Of a stretch of 64,000 nt of DNA, positions 17,785 to 26,703 are shown piece by piece; position 1 is the first letter of the stretch; every line of letters begins with the position of its first letter. The DNA comes from Weissella uvarum. Its GTDB lineage: Bacteria > Bacillota > Bacilli > Lactobacillales > Lactobacillaceae. The stretch spans positions 124,001-188,000 of the forward strand of contig NZ_JAFBEO010000002.1 of NCBI RefSeq assembly GCF_016908785.1, given 5' to 3'. The position numbers and the translations under genes are program-made. The notes under the pieces were generated by a model, which made no database searches, had not been told where the DNA came from, and saw only the letters and a program-made list of their open reading frames with translations.

Positions 17785-18069
17785 CTATCCTAAAATTAAC
17801 TGATCATCCACGACTCGGTATCCATATATTGGAAATAAATTTCCCTTTTCATCAATACCACGCAAGATTAAATCATCTGCCACATCCGGAAAATCAGCTA
17901 AAGTTAATCCATCTGCCACTTGCGAAACGATTAATAAATCTAAATACTCTTCACCAAACTCAAATTGCACCACCGGAGCAACAGACTGCTTCTCAGGACC
18001 GATATGTACATATAGTCGATTGGTCAAACACATGCCTGTCACGCTCAATTTAAAGTCTTTTACTCGCAT
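17785..18069 (-). CDS. Conserved-looking small cytoplasmic protein, unknown
   Basis: 94 aa, not recognised. No signal peptide or membrane helix. The sequence is acidic in the centre (EFGEEYLDLLIVSQVADGLTL region) with probable beta strands at both ends (LSVTGMCL, LYVHIG, IYGYRVVDDQLILG). AAGGAAAAGATT precedes the ATG. It is probably cotranscribed with the membrane-anchored protein at 17060-17773. Confidence 0.65.
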   Translation of the reverse strand: MRVKDFKLSVTGMCLTNRLYVHIGPEKQSVAPVVQFEFGEEYLDLLIVSQVADGLTLADFPDVADDLILRGIDEKGNLFPIYGYRVVDDQLILG

Positions 18070-18115
18070 AATCTTTTCCTTATGCTCAATCCTAGCGAAG
18101 CAACCTTAAATAAAC

Positions 18116-18155
18116 AAAAAAATAGCTTACACATCGTAATGTGTAAGCTATTTTT
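18116..18155 (-). terminator. Terminator of the hrcA-grpE-dnaK-dnaJ operon
   Basis: On the minus strand ATAGCTTACACAT/ATGTGTAAGCTAT with a short loop is followed by seven T, next to the dnaJ stop. Confidence 0.88.
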
Positions 18156-18157
18156 AA

Positions 18158-19096
18158 TTAACTAAAGAAACCATGATGACCGGAATTACCATCCATAGTT
18201 TCTTGGTAAGCAGTCAATGCCTTCTTTTGTTCTTTATTCAACTTCTTAGGAACATCAATATAGACCGTCACAATTTGATCCCCATTTCCGTTACCACGCA
18301 TAACTGGCGCACCCTTGCCACGCAAACGGAAGTTAGTTTCAGTTTGTGTTCCAGCCGGAATCTTCAATTGGACACTACCATGAACAGTTTCAACTGAGAT
18401 CTCACCACCTAATGCAGCGGTTGCAAAATCAATTGGTACTCGTGAGTAAATTGTTGAGCCATCCCGTTCAAAGCCTGACTTTGAAGGTGAAACATAGAAG
18501 ACAACATACAAATCACCGTATGGGCCACCATTGATACCAGCTTCACCTTGTCCAGACAAACGCATTTGTTGTCCATCTTCAACACCAGCTGGAATGGTAA
18601 TCTTAAGCTCTTTATGCTCTTGCTCACCGTTTTCACCTTGACGATTATATTTAATTGTCGTTTCTTTACCAAAGATTGCATCTTCAAATGACAAATTCAT
18701 CCGATATTGCAAATCACGTCCTTGGCGAGGACGGTTAGGATCAGAAGAGAAGCCACCACCGAACATTTGCTCAAACAAATCGTTCAAGTCGCCACTGAAT
18801 TGCGCACCCTGGCCACCGCCAAAGCCACCAAATCCACCAAAATCGCCGAAGCCTTGGCCACCACCGAAGCCACCATCAGCTCCAGCTTTTCCATATTGAT
18901 CATACATTTGACGCTTCTTTTCATCGCCTAATGTTTCATATGCTTCCTGGATTGCCTTATACTTTTCTTCGGCGCCTTCTTCGTGGTTAATATCAGGATG
19001 ATATTTCTTTGATAACTTACGATAAGCCTTTTTAATTTCATCTTGAGATGCGTCCTTCGACACGCCCAACGTATCATAATATTCAGTGTTGTTCAT
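18158..19096 (-). CDS. dnaJ: DnaJ-type co-chaperone lacking the zinc finger
   Basis: J-domain partner of DnaK, 312 aa. The J domain is at 1-68 with HPD at 33-35 (KKYHPDIN). A Gly/Phe-rich linker covers about 73-105, then two beta-rich substrate-binding domains follow ([51 protein letters not shown]) and a short tail. The four CXXCXGXG repeats of ordinary DnaJ are absent; no Cys occurs. This is the class B (CbpA-like) layout, yet the gene holds the canonical last place in the heat-shock operon. AGGAGGG precedes the ATG. Confidence 0.93.
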   Translation of the reverse strand: MNNTEYYDTLGVSKDASQDEIKKAYRKLSKKYHPDINHEEGAEEKYKAIQEAYETLGDEKKRQMYDQYGKAGADGGFGGGQGFGDFGGFGGFGGGQGAQFSGDLNDLFEQMFGGGFSSDPNRPRQGRDLQYRMNLSFEDAIFGKETTIKYNRQGENGEQEHKELKITIPAGVEDGQQMRLSGQGEAGINGGPYGDLYVVFYVSPSKSGFERDGSTIYSRVPIDFATAALGGEISVETVHGSVQLKIPAGTQTETNFRLRGKGAPVMRGNGNGDQIVTVYIDVPKKLNKEQKKALTAYQETMDGNSGHHGFFS

Positions 19097-19128
19097 GAAG
19101 CATCCCTCCTTTTTTATTTATTATGTAT

Positions 19129-19156
19129 CATAGGGCAGCCGAAAAGCCGCCCTATG
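19129..19156 (-). other. Stem-loop between dnaK and dnaJ
   Basis: CATAGGGCGGC/GCTGCCCTATG forms a GC-rich hairpin in the 103-nt gap without an adjacent T tract. It may be an mRNA processing or stability element that sets DnaK:DnaJ ratio; that role is inferred. Confidence 0.5.
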
Positions 19157-19199
19157 TTGTGTAACGATTTAAGTGTCGTAAACTCTACTCTATTTTAAA

Positions 19200-21014
19200 T
19201 TACTTGTCAGACTCGTCAGTGAAGTCACCATCAACAGTTCCGTCATCTGAAGCAGAACCATCGGCAGCTTGTCCTTGATCAGCTTGTTGTTGATACAACT
19301 TCATTGCTAATTCTTGGGCAACCTTCTCCAAAGCTTCCTTCTTTTCCTTCATTGCATCAAGATCATCTGATTCCTTAGCAGCCTTCAAAGCTTCAACAGC
19401 ATCTTGAACTGGCTTCTTTTCATCATCGCTAACCTTATCAGCAACATCTTCAAGCGTCTTTTCTGAGCTAAAGATCAATTGGTCAACTTCGTTGCGCAAA
19501 TCAGCTTCTTCCTTACGCTTCTTGTCGGCTTCTTCATTGGCCTTAGCATCGTTCATCATACGCTCGATATCTTCATCTGACAATGATCCAGAATCTTGGA
19601 TAGTAATCTTTTGTTCCTTGTTAGTACCCAAATCCTTGGCTGAAACTGACACAATACCATTACGGTCGATGTCAAATGTCACTTCGATTTGTGGTACACC
19701 ACGTGGAGCGGCTGGAATATCAGTCAATTGGAATTGTCCCAATGTCTTGTTATCAGCAGCCATTGCACGTTCACCTTGTAGAACATGGATATCAACAGCT
19801 GGTTGATTATCAGCAGCAGTTGAGAATGTTTGTGACTTTGAAGTTGGAATTGTCGTGTTGCGATCAATCAACTTTGTGAAGACACCACCCATAGTTTCAA
19901 TACCAAGTGATAGTGGCGTAACATCAAGCAAAACAACATCCTTAACATCACCAGTTAGCACACCAGCTTGAACTGCGGCACCCAAAGCAACAGCTTCGTC
20001 AGGGTTGATTGAATGATCAGGATCTTGACCAGTCATCTTCTTAACAGACTCTTGAACAGCTGGGATACGAGTTGATCCACCATTTAGGATAACCTTATCA
20101 ATATCACTCATTGACAATCCAGCATCCTTCAAAGCGTTCTTAACAGGACCTTCAGCGCGTTCAACCAAGTCTGAAGTCATTTGGTTGAATTGGCTACGAG
20201 TCAATGTCTTTTGAATGTGAAGTGGTCCATCATCGGTAGCAGTGATGAATGGCAAATCAATTTGTGCTTCAGTTGCTTGTGACAACGTCTTCTTTGCTGT
20301 TTCAGCAGCATCCTTCAAACGTTGTAGAGCTAACTTGTCATCACGCAAGTCAATGCCATTTTCCTTCTTAAAGTCATCAGCTAACCAGTCAATGATCTTT
20401 TGGTCAAAGTCGTCACCACCAAGATGAGTATCACCATTTGTTGACAAAACTTCAAAGACACCATCACCTAATTCAAGGATTGAAACGTCAAATGTTCCAC
20501 CACCTAAGTCGTAAACCAAAATCTTTTCATCCTTGTCATCACCATCAAGACCGTAAGCCAAAGAAGCGGCCGTAGGTTCGTTAATGATACGCTTTACATC
20601 AAGGCCAGCAATCTTACCAGCATCCTTAGTAGCTTGACGTTGTGCGTCGTTAAAGTAAGCAGGAACAGTAATAACTGCTTCAGTTACCTTTTCGCCCAAG
20701 TAGTCTTCAGCGTAACCCTTCAAGTATTGCAAAATCATTGCTGAGATTTCTTGTGGCTTGTATTTCTTACCATCAATATCAACTGTATAGTTGGCGTCAC
20801 CCATGTGTGACTTGATTGATGAAACCGTGTTAGGGTTAGTGATTGCTTGACGCTTTGCAGTATCACCTACTTGCGTCTCACCATTCTTAAATGAAACAAC
20901 AGAAGGAGTTGTCCGTCCACCGTTTGGATTTGTAATCACCTTAGGTGAGTCACCTTCCATAACCGCAACGGCTGAATTTGTAGTTCCTAAATCAATTCCA
21001 ATAATCTTTGACAT
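19200..21014 (-). CDS. dnaK: Chaperone protein DnaK (Hsp70)
   Basis: ATP-dependent Hsp70 chaperone, 604 aa, normal for Bacilli. The nucleotide-binding domain starts with [51 protein letters not shown] and [11 protein letters not shown] follow. The substrate-binding domain begins near [16 protein letters not shown], and a helical lid with an acidic, disordered tail ends the protein. It lies third in the operon, after grpE, with the chaperone set DnaK-DnaJ-GrpE complete. Confidence 0.98.
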   Translation of the reverse strand: MSKIIGIDLGTTNSAVAVMEGDSPKVITNPNGGRTTPSVVSFKNGETQVGDTAKRQAITNPNTVSSIKSHMGDANYTVDIDGKKYKPQEISAMILQYLKGYAEDYLGEKVTEAVITVPAYFNDAQRQATKDAGKIAGLDVKRIINEPTAASLAYGLDGDDKDEKILVYDLGGGTFDVSILELGDGVFEVLSTNGDTHLGGDDFDQKIIDWLADDFKKENGIDLRDDKLALQRLKDAAETAKKTLSQATEAQIDLPFITATDDGPLHIQKTLTRSQFNQMTSDLVERAEGPVKNALKDAGLSMSDIDKVILNGGSTRIPAVQESVKKMTGQDPDHSINPDEAVALGAAVQAGVLTGDVKDVVLLDVTPLSLGIETMGGVFTKLIDRNTTIPTSKSQTFSTAADNQPAVDIHVLQGERAMAADNKTLGQFQLTDIPAAPRGVPQIEVTFDIDRNGIVSVSAKDLGTNKEQKITIQDSGSLSDEDIERMMNDAKANEEADKKRKEEADLRNEVDQLIFSSEKTLEDVADKVSDDEKKPVQDAVEALKAAKESDDLDAMKEKKEALEKVAQELAMKLYQQQADQGQAADGSASDDGTVDGDFTDESDK

Positions 21015-21065
21015 AATTCAATTACCTCTCTTTTAATTCATTAATTTAATCTGGTATCAGTCTAA

Positions 21066-21773
21066 TTAATTATAGACAGCGACCATCGCTGGACGAATGA
21101 CACGATCTTCGAGCATATAGCCCTTTTGCATCACTTCCGCGATTGTATCAGCTGGATGCTCATCATCGGCTGGCACAGACTGGATTGCCTGAGCATAATT
21201 TGGATCAAAATCATCACCAACTTTGCCAACTTCCTTGATGCCATTGTCTTCAAGAGCTTTTTGCAAAGTATTAAATACCATTTGCACACCCTTTTGCAAT
21301 TGCTCAGAAGCATCATCATCTGCTTGGACTTGAAGCGCCCGTTCCAAATTATCAAGAGCAGGCAACACTGCCAAACCTAATTTTTGGTTGGCGTACTTCA
21401 AAGCTTGAGCTTGTTCATTAGCAAGTCGTGCTTGCATGTTTTGCATTTCAGCTTGTGACCGCAAGAACTTTTCTTCAGCATCGTTTAACTTTCGTTTCAA
21501 ATCAGCAACTTCATCATCTGAACTTGCTTGATTGTCATCACCCGGTGTTGTAGCATCCGCATCGGTTGAAGAATCAGATTCTGGTTCTGCCTCTGCGCCA
21601 AATTCCATTGTCGCATCAGTTTCAGATGTCTGGTCACTTTCAACTTCTGTTCCAGCTTCTGGCTTAGCTTCAGCACCAAATTCTACTGTTGCATCTGCCG
21701 TCGACTGTGATGTTGCTTGTTCTTGATTATCAACAACTGCTTCATCATCTGTAGATTGTTTATCCTCTGCCAT
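21066..21773 (-). CDS. grpE: Nucleotide exchange factor GrpE
   Basis: Releases ADP from DnaK. It has 235 aa, longer than the usual 180-200 because of an acidic N-terminus of about 90 residues. That segment contains a duplicated 13-residue motif: DATVEFGAEAKPE (27-39) and DATMEFGAEAEPE (53-65). The conserved part follows: coiled-coil helices and then NTLQKALEDNGI, FDPNYAQAIQSVPADD and GYMLEDRVIRPAMVAV. The chosen ATG at 21771-21773 has AGAGGTG upstream. It follows hrcA closely. Confidence 0.95.
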   Translation of the reverse strand: MAEDKQSTDDEAVVDNQEQATSQSTADATVEFGAEAKPEAGTEVESDQTSETDATMEFGAEAEPESDSSTDADATTPGDDNQASSDDEVADLKRKLNDAEEKFLRSQAEMQNMQARLANEQAQALKYANQKLGLAVLPALDNLERALQVQADDDASEQLQKGVQMVFNTLQKALEDNGIKEVGKVGDDFDPNYAQAIQSVPADDEHPADTIAEVMQKGYMLEDRVIRPAMVAVYN

Positions 21774-21790
21774 CCTGACACCTCTTTTCA

Positions 21791-22813
21791 TTAATAATAT
21801 TCAACTAATTTTTGAGCCAACGCATCTCTAAACTGGCCAACCGTCGCTACTGTTTTTGCATATGGCATCCGTGTTGGACCTAAGATTGCGATTGCTCCTG
21901 CTCCATGACTTGGTACATGATACGTCGCCGATACCAAACTATAGTTATCTAACAAGTCGCTGATGTTTTCTTCACCAATCTGAACCATCACGCCTTCATT
22001 GGCAGTACCAATAGCTTGACGCATAGCCTTTGGTGATTGAATCAACTCGAAAACTTTTTTGATATCCTGCAAACTTGAATCATCAGTGTAGTCCAAGAGA
22101 TTGAGCTGCCCTCCGATGAAAATCTTTTCGCTAATCGAACGAGCCAACACATCTCCAAACAATTGCAAGAATGCAGCCGGTGTCCGAATAACACGTTCCA
22201 TCGTTAATGGTAAATCGCCGCTCAACGTCTTCAATACATCAACGACCAAATGATCAACCAATGTATTATTAATGTAAGCGACCATCCCATCCAAGTCTGA
22301 AACTTGCATTCCATCGGGAAGCCTAAAACTTTGACTTGTAACTTCGCCATCATTTGTAACAACAATTGCAAGAATTTGTTGTCCATCAAGCGGTACCAGT
22401 CGGAATCCCGAGAGGCGAGCCCCAATCGCTTCAGGTTTCAAAGCGATTGCCGTGTAACCAGTTAAATTAACTAATTCATCAACCGATTGTTGCAACAAAT
22501 CATCAACTTGTTGAAAATTTCTAGCAAAGACACGATGCAACGCTTGTTGAATCTCTTCATCATGTTCATCAGTATCCATTAACTGATCAACATAATAACG
22601 ATAACCCCGTTGCGATGGCACCCGACCAGAAGAAGTGTGTTCCTTTTGCAACAATCCTTGATTCTCTAACTGAGCCATTTCATTGCGAATTGTTGCAGAA
22701 CTAACACTCAACTGCAAATCATGAAGCAATGTTTTCGAACCGACCGCTTTACCAGCCTTGGCATAGCCAACGACGATTGCCGCTAAAATTAATCTCTGCC
22801 TATCTGTTAACAT
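21791..22813 (-). CDS. hrcA: Heat-inducible transcription repressor HrcA
   Basis: Winged-helix repressor that binds CIRCE and is folded with help from GroE, controlling class I heat-shock genes. It has 340 aa. The N-terminal MLTDRQRLILAAIVVGYAKAG and SSATIRNEMAQLENQGLL form the winged helix; GRVPSQRGYRYYVD is the family signature. First gene of the operon, behind its own CIRCE-flanked promoter, so it represses itself and grpE-dnaK-dnaJ. Confidence 0.97.
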   Translation of the reverse strand: MLTDRQRLILAAIVVGYAKAGKAVGSKTLLHDLQLSVSSATIRNEMAQLENQGLLQKEHTSSGRVPSQRGYRYYVDQLMDTDEHDEEIQQALHRVFARNFQQVDDLLQQSVDELVNLTGYTAIALKPEAIGARLSGFRLVPLDGQQILAIVVTNDGEVTSQSFRLPDGMQVSDLDGMVAYINNTLVDHLVVDVLKTLSGDLPLTMERVIRTPAAFLQLFGDVLARSISEKIFIGGQLNLLDYTDDSSLQDIKKVFELIQSPKAMRQAIGTANEGVMVQIGEENISDLLDNYSLVSATYHVPSHGAGAIAILGPTRMPYAKTVATVGQFRDALAQKLVEYY

Positions 22814-22830
22814 TTACTTCACCTCTCTCA

Positions 22831-22857
22831 TTAGCACTCATTACCATTTCCTGCTAA
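22831..22857 (-). promoter_or_regulatory. CIRCE operator, downstream copy (degenerate)
   Basis: TTAGCACTC-N9-TCCTGCTAA against the consensus TTAGCACTC-N9-GAGTGCTAA. The left half is perfect and the right half has mismatches at its inner end. It lies between the promoter and hrcA. Confidence 0.8.
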
Positions 22858-22865
22858 CATCTATT

Positions 22866-22894
22866 ATAGTACACGCCTCCAAGACAAATGTCAA
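22866..22894 (-). promoter_or_regulatory. hrcA operon promoter
   Basis: TTGACA (22889-22894) and TACTAT (22866-22871) on the minus strand are 17 nt apart; an overlapping TATAAT lies 3 nt further on. It is sandwiched between two CIRCE elements. Confidence 0.8.
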
Positions 22895-22899
22895 CACTT

Positions 22900-22926
22900 T
22901 TAGCACTTAAATATGCAGACTGCTAA
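22900..22926 (-). promoter_or_regulatory. CIRCE operator, upstream copy
   Basis: TTAGCACTT-N9-GACTGCTAA has two mismatches to the CIRCE consensus and the exact 9-nt spacer. It lies just upstream of the -35 box. Confidence 0.8.
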
Positions 22927-22972
22927 AAGGCTGTATATCAACGTTTATGCCGATTTTCCAGAAAAAGTGCAC

Positions 22973-23004
22973 AAAAAAAACATGGTTTTTTCACCATGTT
23001 TTTT
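22973..23004 (-). terminator. Terminator overlapping the end of the DUF4422 gene
   Basis: On the minus strand AACATGGTG/CACCATGTT-type hairpin (CATGGT...ACCATG) is followed by eight T. It ends the wall-polymer transcription unit. Confidence 0.8.
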
Positions 23005-23776
23005 AAAAATGTGTTTTAGCCGGCTGATTTTTAAGGAACTTACGCTTTAAAAATTGCGTTCCTTTATCAATCCAGTTCGTTTTCTCAGTTGTTACTAATG
23101 GAAACTCACGATAAGTCAATTGATTTGTTTCAAGCCATACGTCCTTTAAACGCTCTGCTAAGAATCCAAATACGCGCGCATCCTGACCTTGGTAATCTTG
23201 GTACGGAATTTGTGCTTGCACCTTTTCTAATACACCAAACAAGAAGTCCGTATATGATTGAAAATGCCCTTGCTTCATAATACTCATATTATATAGATGA
23301 ATTTTACTTGACGCTTCCATCCGTCGAAAGGCTGGTAAGTAACTTGGGTAATCTAACTCAATGACTTTTTCCAGCACAAAGAAAGGTTCATTTAAATGCG
23401 CATTCAAATAATGATCACGTTGATTATCAATCACATAATTGCGATGCTTTGGTAAAAGCACGTCCACCTCAGCTAAAGCGCTATTAATGTCTGATTCAGA
23501 CAAAACATCTGCTAAATCATGACTGCTTTTACGACCTAAGTAACGCCGATAGTGGGCCAAGCCCAACACATCCTCATCTTGTAAATTATATTTAGCCCAA
23601 TATAGCGCCGTTAATTCATTATAATAAGGATTCATTTCCGATATATTTTGCCCAGTATCATCGCCCACATAGCCCGCTGGCATATCATCCTTTAAGGCAC
23701 TACCAACGTAAACGGGTAGATAAATATCGGACTTAGGCATCTGATAGGGCTTATGTGCTGCCACAATAATTTTCAT
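23003..23776 (-). CDS. DUF4422 domain protein, probable polysaccharide glycosyltransferase
   Basis: 257 aa. Family signature at the N-terminus: KIIVAAHKPYQMP, then YVGDDTGQNISEMNPYYNELTALYW and GLAHYRRYL. DUF4422 proteins occur in capsule and exopolysaccharide loci and are regarded as likely glycosyltransferases; the reaction is not established here. No membrane helix; basic C-terminus (KRKFLKNQPAK). Last gene of a minus-strand series with a small membrane protein, a priming sugar transferase and a CDP-glycerol transferase, which supports a role in surface-polymer assembly. Confidence 0.82.
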   Translation of the reverse strand: MKIIVAAHKPYQMPKSDIYLPVYVGSALKDDMPAGYVGDDTGQNISEMNPYYNELTALYWAKYNLQDEDVLGLAHYRRYLGRKSSHDLADVLSESDINSALAEVDVLLPKHRNYVIDNQRDHYLNAHLNEPFFVLEKVIELDYPSYLPAFRRMEASSKIHLYNMSIMKQGHFQSYTDFLFGVLEKVQAQIPYQDYQGQDARVFGFLAERLKDVWLETNQLTYREFPLVTTEKTNWIDKGTQFLKRKFLKNQPAKTHF

Positions 23777-23800
23777 AACTATATCTCCCGATTAATGTTT

Positions 23801-24091
23801 TTAATGCTTCAGCATCTTCGGATTTTTGTGAACGTACGTCACAACCGATTGATTCTCTGCTTTAGCACGACTACTAATTTGCGCAAGTTGGGCATCTGAT
23901 ACCCCATCAGTTTTAATGCCAGCTTTGTTTAGAGTGTGCCGAGTTTGTTGGGCTTTTTGCTTTCGATCAGATTGGACCTGTTCAACCTGTCGACTATGTA
24001 CATTTTGAACATAATAGCTGCCCAGGGCCATGATTAACAATAGTCCAACAATCGTTATACCCAAAACGCGATTTCGCTGCTTTTCTGTCAT
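23801..24091 (-). CDS. Small single-pass membrane protein, unknown
   Basis: 96 aa from the ATG at 24089-24091, which has GAGAGGG 6 nt upstream. One transmembrane helix (LGITIVGLLLIMALGSYYV) near the N-terminus is followed by a basic, Gln-rich extracellular segment and a C-terminal part, DAQLAQISSRAKAENQSVVTY, that looks helical. Not recognised. It lies between the sugar transferase and the DUF4422 gene and is presumably cotranscribed. Confidence 0.65.
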   Translation of the reverse strand: MTEKQRNRVLGITIVGLLLIMALGSYYVQNVHSRQVEQVQSDRKQKAQQTRHTLNKAGIKTDGVSDAQLAQISSRAKAENQSVVTYVHKNPKMLKH

Positions 24092-24117
24092 ATCCATCCC
24101 TCTCAGCACTATCCGTA

Positions 24118-24747
24118 CTACATCGCACCAACTTTTTTAAAAATAGCCTTGATGGTCATAAAAATAATTTTGAAATCAAACCACATATTCGCGTGCGTCG
24201 CATACTCGATTTCCAATTGTGCCCGTTCGGGATATTGAATGGTACTGCGTCCACTTGCCTGCCAAAGCCCCATGGCTCCAGGCAAAACTGATAAGAACAC
24301 ATCGACCTCATCCCCGTATTCGCATAACTCTTTTTCAACTACCGGTCGGGGGCCAATAATACTCATATCCCCCTTTAAGATATTGATAAATTGTGGCAAT
24401 TCATCAATTGACGTCCGGCGCAGAAAGGCTCCCAACTTTGTAATTCTAGGATCCTCATCCGTGGGTAGTTTATACCCATTATCAACGAACTTTTTGTACA
24501 ATTCTTTATTTTCATAAAGTCGTTGATCGGCTCCAACAACCATCGAACGAAATTTATAAATTTGAAAAGGTTTATGATTTAAACCAATCCGTGTTTGTTG
24601 GTAAAAGACAGGCCCACGATTATCTCCAAACAAATACAAAAAAGCGACAAAAGCGAAAACCGGCGCTAAAACAATCAAGGCGAATACCGCCACTGATATA
24701 TCTAAGAACCGTTTCCAAAATATATAACTTTTACTCTTCTTCGTCAT
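24118..24747 (-). CDS. Priming sugar-phosphate transferase (polyprenyl-P glycosyl-1-P transferase)
   Basis: Transfers a sugar-1-phosphate from a UDP-sugar to undecaprenyl phosphate, starting a surface-polysaccharide unit. It has 209 aa from the ATG at 24745-24747. One hydrophobic N-terminal segment (about 16-38) anchors it. Motifs: GPVFYQQTRIG, YKFRSMVVGA, RRTSIDELPQFINILKGDMS (core SIDELPQ) and IGPRPV. This is the short, catalytic-domain-only form (WcaJ/RfbP C-terminal type). A second, separate copy lies at 27982-28599. Confidence 0.92.
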   Translation of the reverse strand: MTKKSKSYIFWKRFLDISVAVFALIVLAPVFAFVAFLYLFGDNRGPVFYQQTRIGLNHKPFQIYKFRSMVVGADQRLYENKELYKKFVDNGYKLPTDEDPRITKLGAFLRRTSIDELPQFINILKGDMSIIGPRPVVEKELCEYGDEVDVFLSVLPGAMGLWQASGRSTIQYPERAQLEIEYATHANMWFDFKIIFMTIKAIFKKVGAM

Positions 24748-24883
24748 CGACCTACCTCTTTTTCGTGATAGTGTATTCACTTTTTAAAAAACTATCACAT
24801 CTTATTTAAGCCTTTTTCCATCCCCAATAGATTACCTTTTTGACGTATGAAATACCACTAATTAAATGAAATTTTGGCGTTTT

Positions 24884-26005
24884 TTAAAGATTTTCATTAA
24901 AGATCTGCCTCAACGCTGCAATCGTCTGTTCAGTCGTATGTGGGTCATAGGTCGTTTCTAAATTAGCCACCGCTTCCATCGAGCACGATGCTTGAGCTAA
25001 CTGTTGTTGCAATTCATCAAATGTTCGGGCCATCGGCAAATGTAACGTCGCTGGATCCAACGCCAGACCTCTTTCACTACGATAAGTTTCTAAATCAGGC
25101 ACATATAGATAAATAGGTTTCTGCCAATATGCAAAATCAAATAAAATACTTGAATAATCCGTAATCAACAAATCCGCCTGAGCGAAAATTTGGTAAACAT
25201 CATAATTATTGCCATCAATTAACCCCGGCAGTTGTTGATGTTCTGAAAAATAATGGCCCCGATAAATAACCTGATAATTTTCCATCAGTTTAGTTAACTC
25301 AGTGGCTGACAAAAATCCTGTGTCATCATCACTTCCACGATAGGTAGGTGCATACAGCAAAACTGGCTTATTGGAGTTTAGCGCTCCTAATAACTGTTGA
25401 TCTGGACTTTTAGCTGCACTTTGGGAAAGCCATTTACGTAATTGTCCTTGTACCACAAGGTGTTTTGTTTTCGGAAACAATTCATGCAATCGCTCTGCAT
25501 CATAGTCACAATATGCAAACAAATAATCAATTGGTACATTGTCATACCAATGTTGAACTAACCACGAAAGATCTTTTTCCGCATGGCCAAGTGTCTTCAT
25601 CGGCATGCCATGCCAAAATTGAATATAAATTTGTTCTGGTCTTTTAACATTCAATAATCGTTCAATCGAACTATTAGCAATCCAATACTTAGACGCCAAT
25701 AAATTCCAAAAGTAACTGAATGAATTCATTTTAACAATCTTAACATCTGACATTTCAGTGAAATTCTCAGGATGCTGGACGGCCCAAACAAAATCATAAT
25801 TAGCAAAGCTTGGGTCATTTTTTAAAATTTGAAAAGCCGCCCAAGGCGTATCCGAAATTTGACGTCCACTATAAGAAGCCAGCATGACTTGCTTAGACCG
25901 AATTGATACAAATACACGCAAGACGCGTAAAAGGATCTGCATACCAGCACTAAATATCATCCCCAAAAGTTTCGAGTTCTTTACAACATTTTTTATTTTT
26001 TTCAT
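24884..26005 (-). CDS. CDP-glycerol glycerophosphotransferase family protein
   Basis: Teichoic-acid type transferase that adds glycerol-phosphate from CDP-glycerol to a lipid-linked or glycan acceptor at the inner membrane face. It has 373 aa. Visible are IQFWHGMPMKTLGHAEKD, LLYAPTYRGSDDDT, YRGHYF and ADLLITDYSSILFDFAYWQKP, which includes the conserved DYSSI motif. The size fits a TagB-like primase or a side-branch transferase rather than the TagF polymerase. It lies downstream of tagD, which makes its substrate. Confidence 0.9.
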   Translation of the reverse strand: MKKIKNVVKNSKLLGMIFSAGMQILLRVLRVFVSIRSKQVMLASYSGRQISDTPWAAFQILKNDPSFANYDFVWAVQHPENFTEMSDVKIVKMNSFSYFWNLLASKYWIANSSIERLLNVKRPEQIYIQFWHGMPMKTLGHAEKDLSWLVQHWYDNVPIDYLFAYCDYDAERLHELFPKTKHLVVQGQLRKWLSQSAAKSPDQQLLGALNSNKPVLLYAPTYRGSDDDTGFLSATELTKLMENYQVIYRGHYFSEHQQLPGLIDGNNYDVYQIFAQADLLITDYSSILFDFAYWQKPIYLYVPDLETYRSERGLALDPATLHLPMARTFDELQQQLAQASCSMEAVANLETTYDPHTTEQTIAALRQIFNENL

Positions 26006-26061
26006 TGGTTATATCCTTGCCAGGTAATTTAATTAAGTAGTCTAAAACACACCTAATTAAT

Positions 26062-26090
26062 AAAAAACACCTGTCGCGTGACAAGTGTCC
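26062..26090 (-). terminator. Terminator after tagD
   Basis: On the minus strand ACACTTGTC-ACGC-GACAGGTGT is followed by TTTTT. Confidence 0.8.
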
Positions 26091-26115
26091 TCAAATAAGA
26101 AATTCAAGCATATAC

Positions 26116-26544
26116 TTATAAGTCAGCAGTTCCATCAGTTACTAATGACTTATCATTCAAATCTTGCTTAATTTGGGTCGTTGAAATTTCAGGTGTCCGA
26201 TCCAAGTAAGTCACCTTCACACCTGTTTCTTCTTCAAGATAGTCAAACTTACCACGCCAATCACCACCCATGACAAACTCATCGGCTTGGTACAACTCAA
26301 TGTCCTTTGGCTTTTGGTCCCATGATTCTTCAGGAATCACAAGATCCACGTAACGAATTGCTTCTAACAATTGCTTACGCTTTTCGTAGCTGAAATAAGT
26401 CTTCTTTTGCTTAGAGTCCCAATTAAATTCATCCGTTGAAAGACCAACAATTAAATAGTCACCACGTTCCTTGGCACGACGCAATAAATTAATATGTCCA
26501 TAATGCAACATATCAAATGTTCCATATGTAATTACTCGTTTCAT
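26116..26544 (-). CDS. tagD: Glycerol-3-phosphate cytidylyltransferase
   Basis: Forms CDP-glycerol from CTP and glycerol-3-phosphate. It has 142 aa. Motifs: VITYGTFDMLHYGHINLLRRA with the HXGH-like HYGH, KRKQLLEAIRYVD, and the C-terminal RTPEISTTQIKQ with the ISTTxI motif. The start at 26542-26544 has AGGAG 7 nt upstream; 24 upstream codons in frame are unlike the family. It supplies the neighbouring CDP-glycerol transferase. Confidence 0.96.
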   Translation of the reverse strand: MKRVITYGTFDMLHYGHINLLRRAKERGDYLIVGLSTDEFNWDSKQKKTYFSYEKRKQLLEAIRYVDLVIPEESWDQKPKDIELYQADEFVMGGDWRGKFDYLEEETGVKVTYLDRTPEISTTQIKQDLNDKSLVTDGTADL

Positions 26545-26703
26545 TACTTTTCTCCTCTTGTCATCAAGTTCAACCATTATTTTATCATATTCAACACATA
26601 CCTGGCATTTTATCATACAAATTATAAATAACTTTAGAAAAGTAGCGCCTTACATAGAAGTATTGTAGAATTGAAGCAATTTAAATAAAAGCGAGGCCTG
26701 AAG

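Noticed and set aside
24778-24883. Interruption of the polymer locus between the CDP-glycerol and sugar transferase genes as a decayed gene
   Set aside because: The gap of about 136 nt is too short, has no recognisable coding remnant and reads as an ordinary AT-rich spacer.
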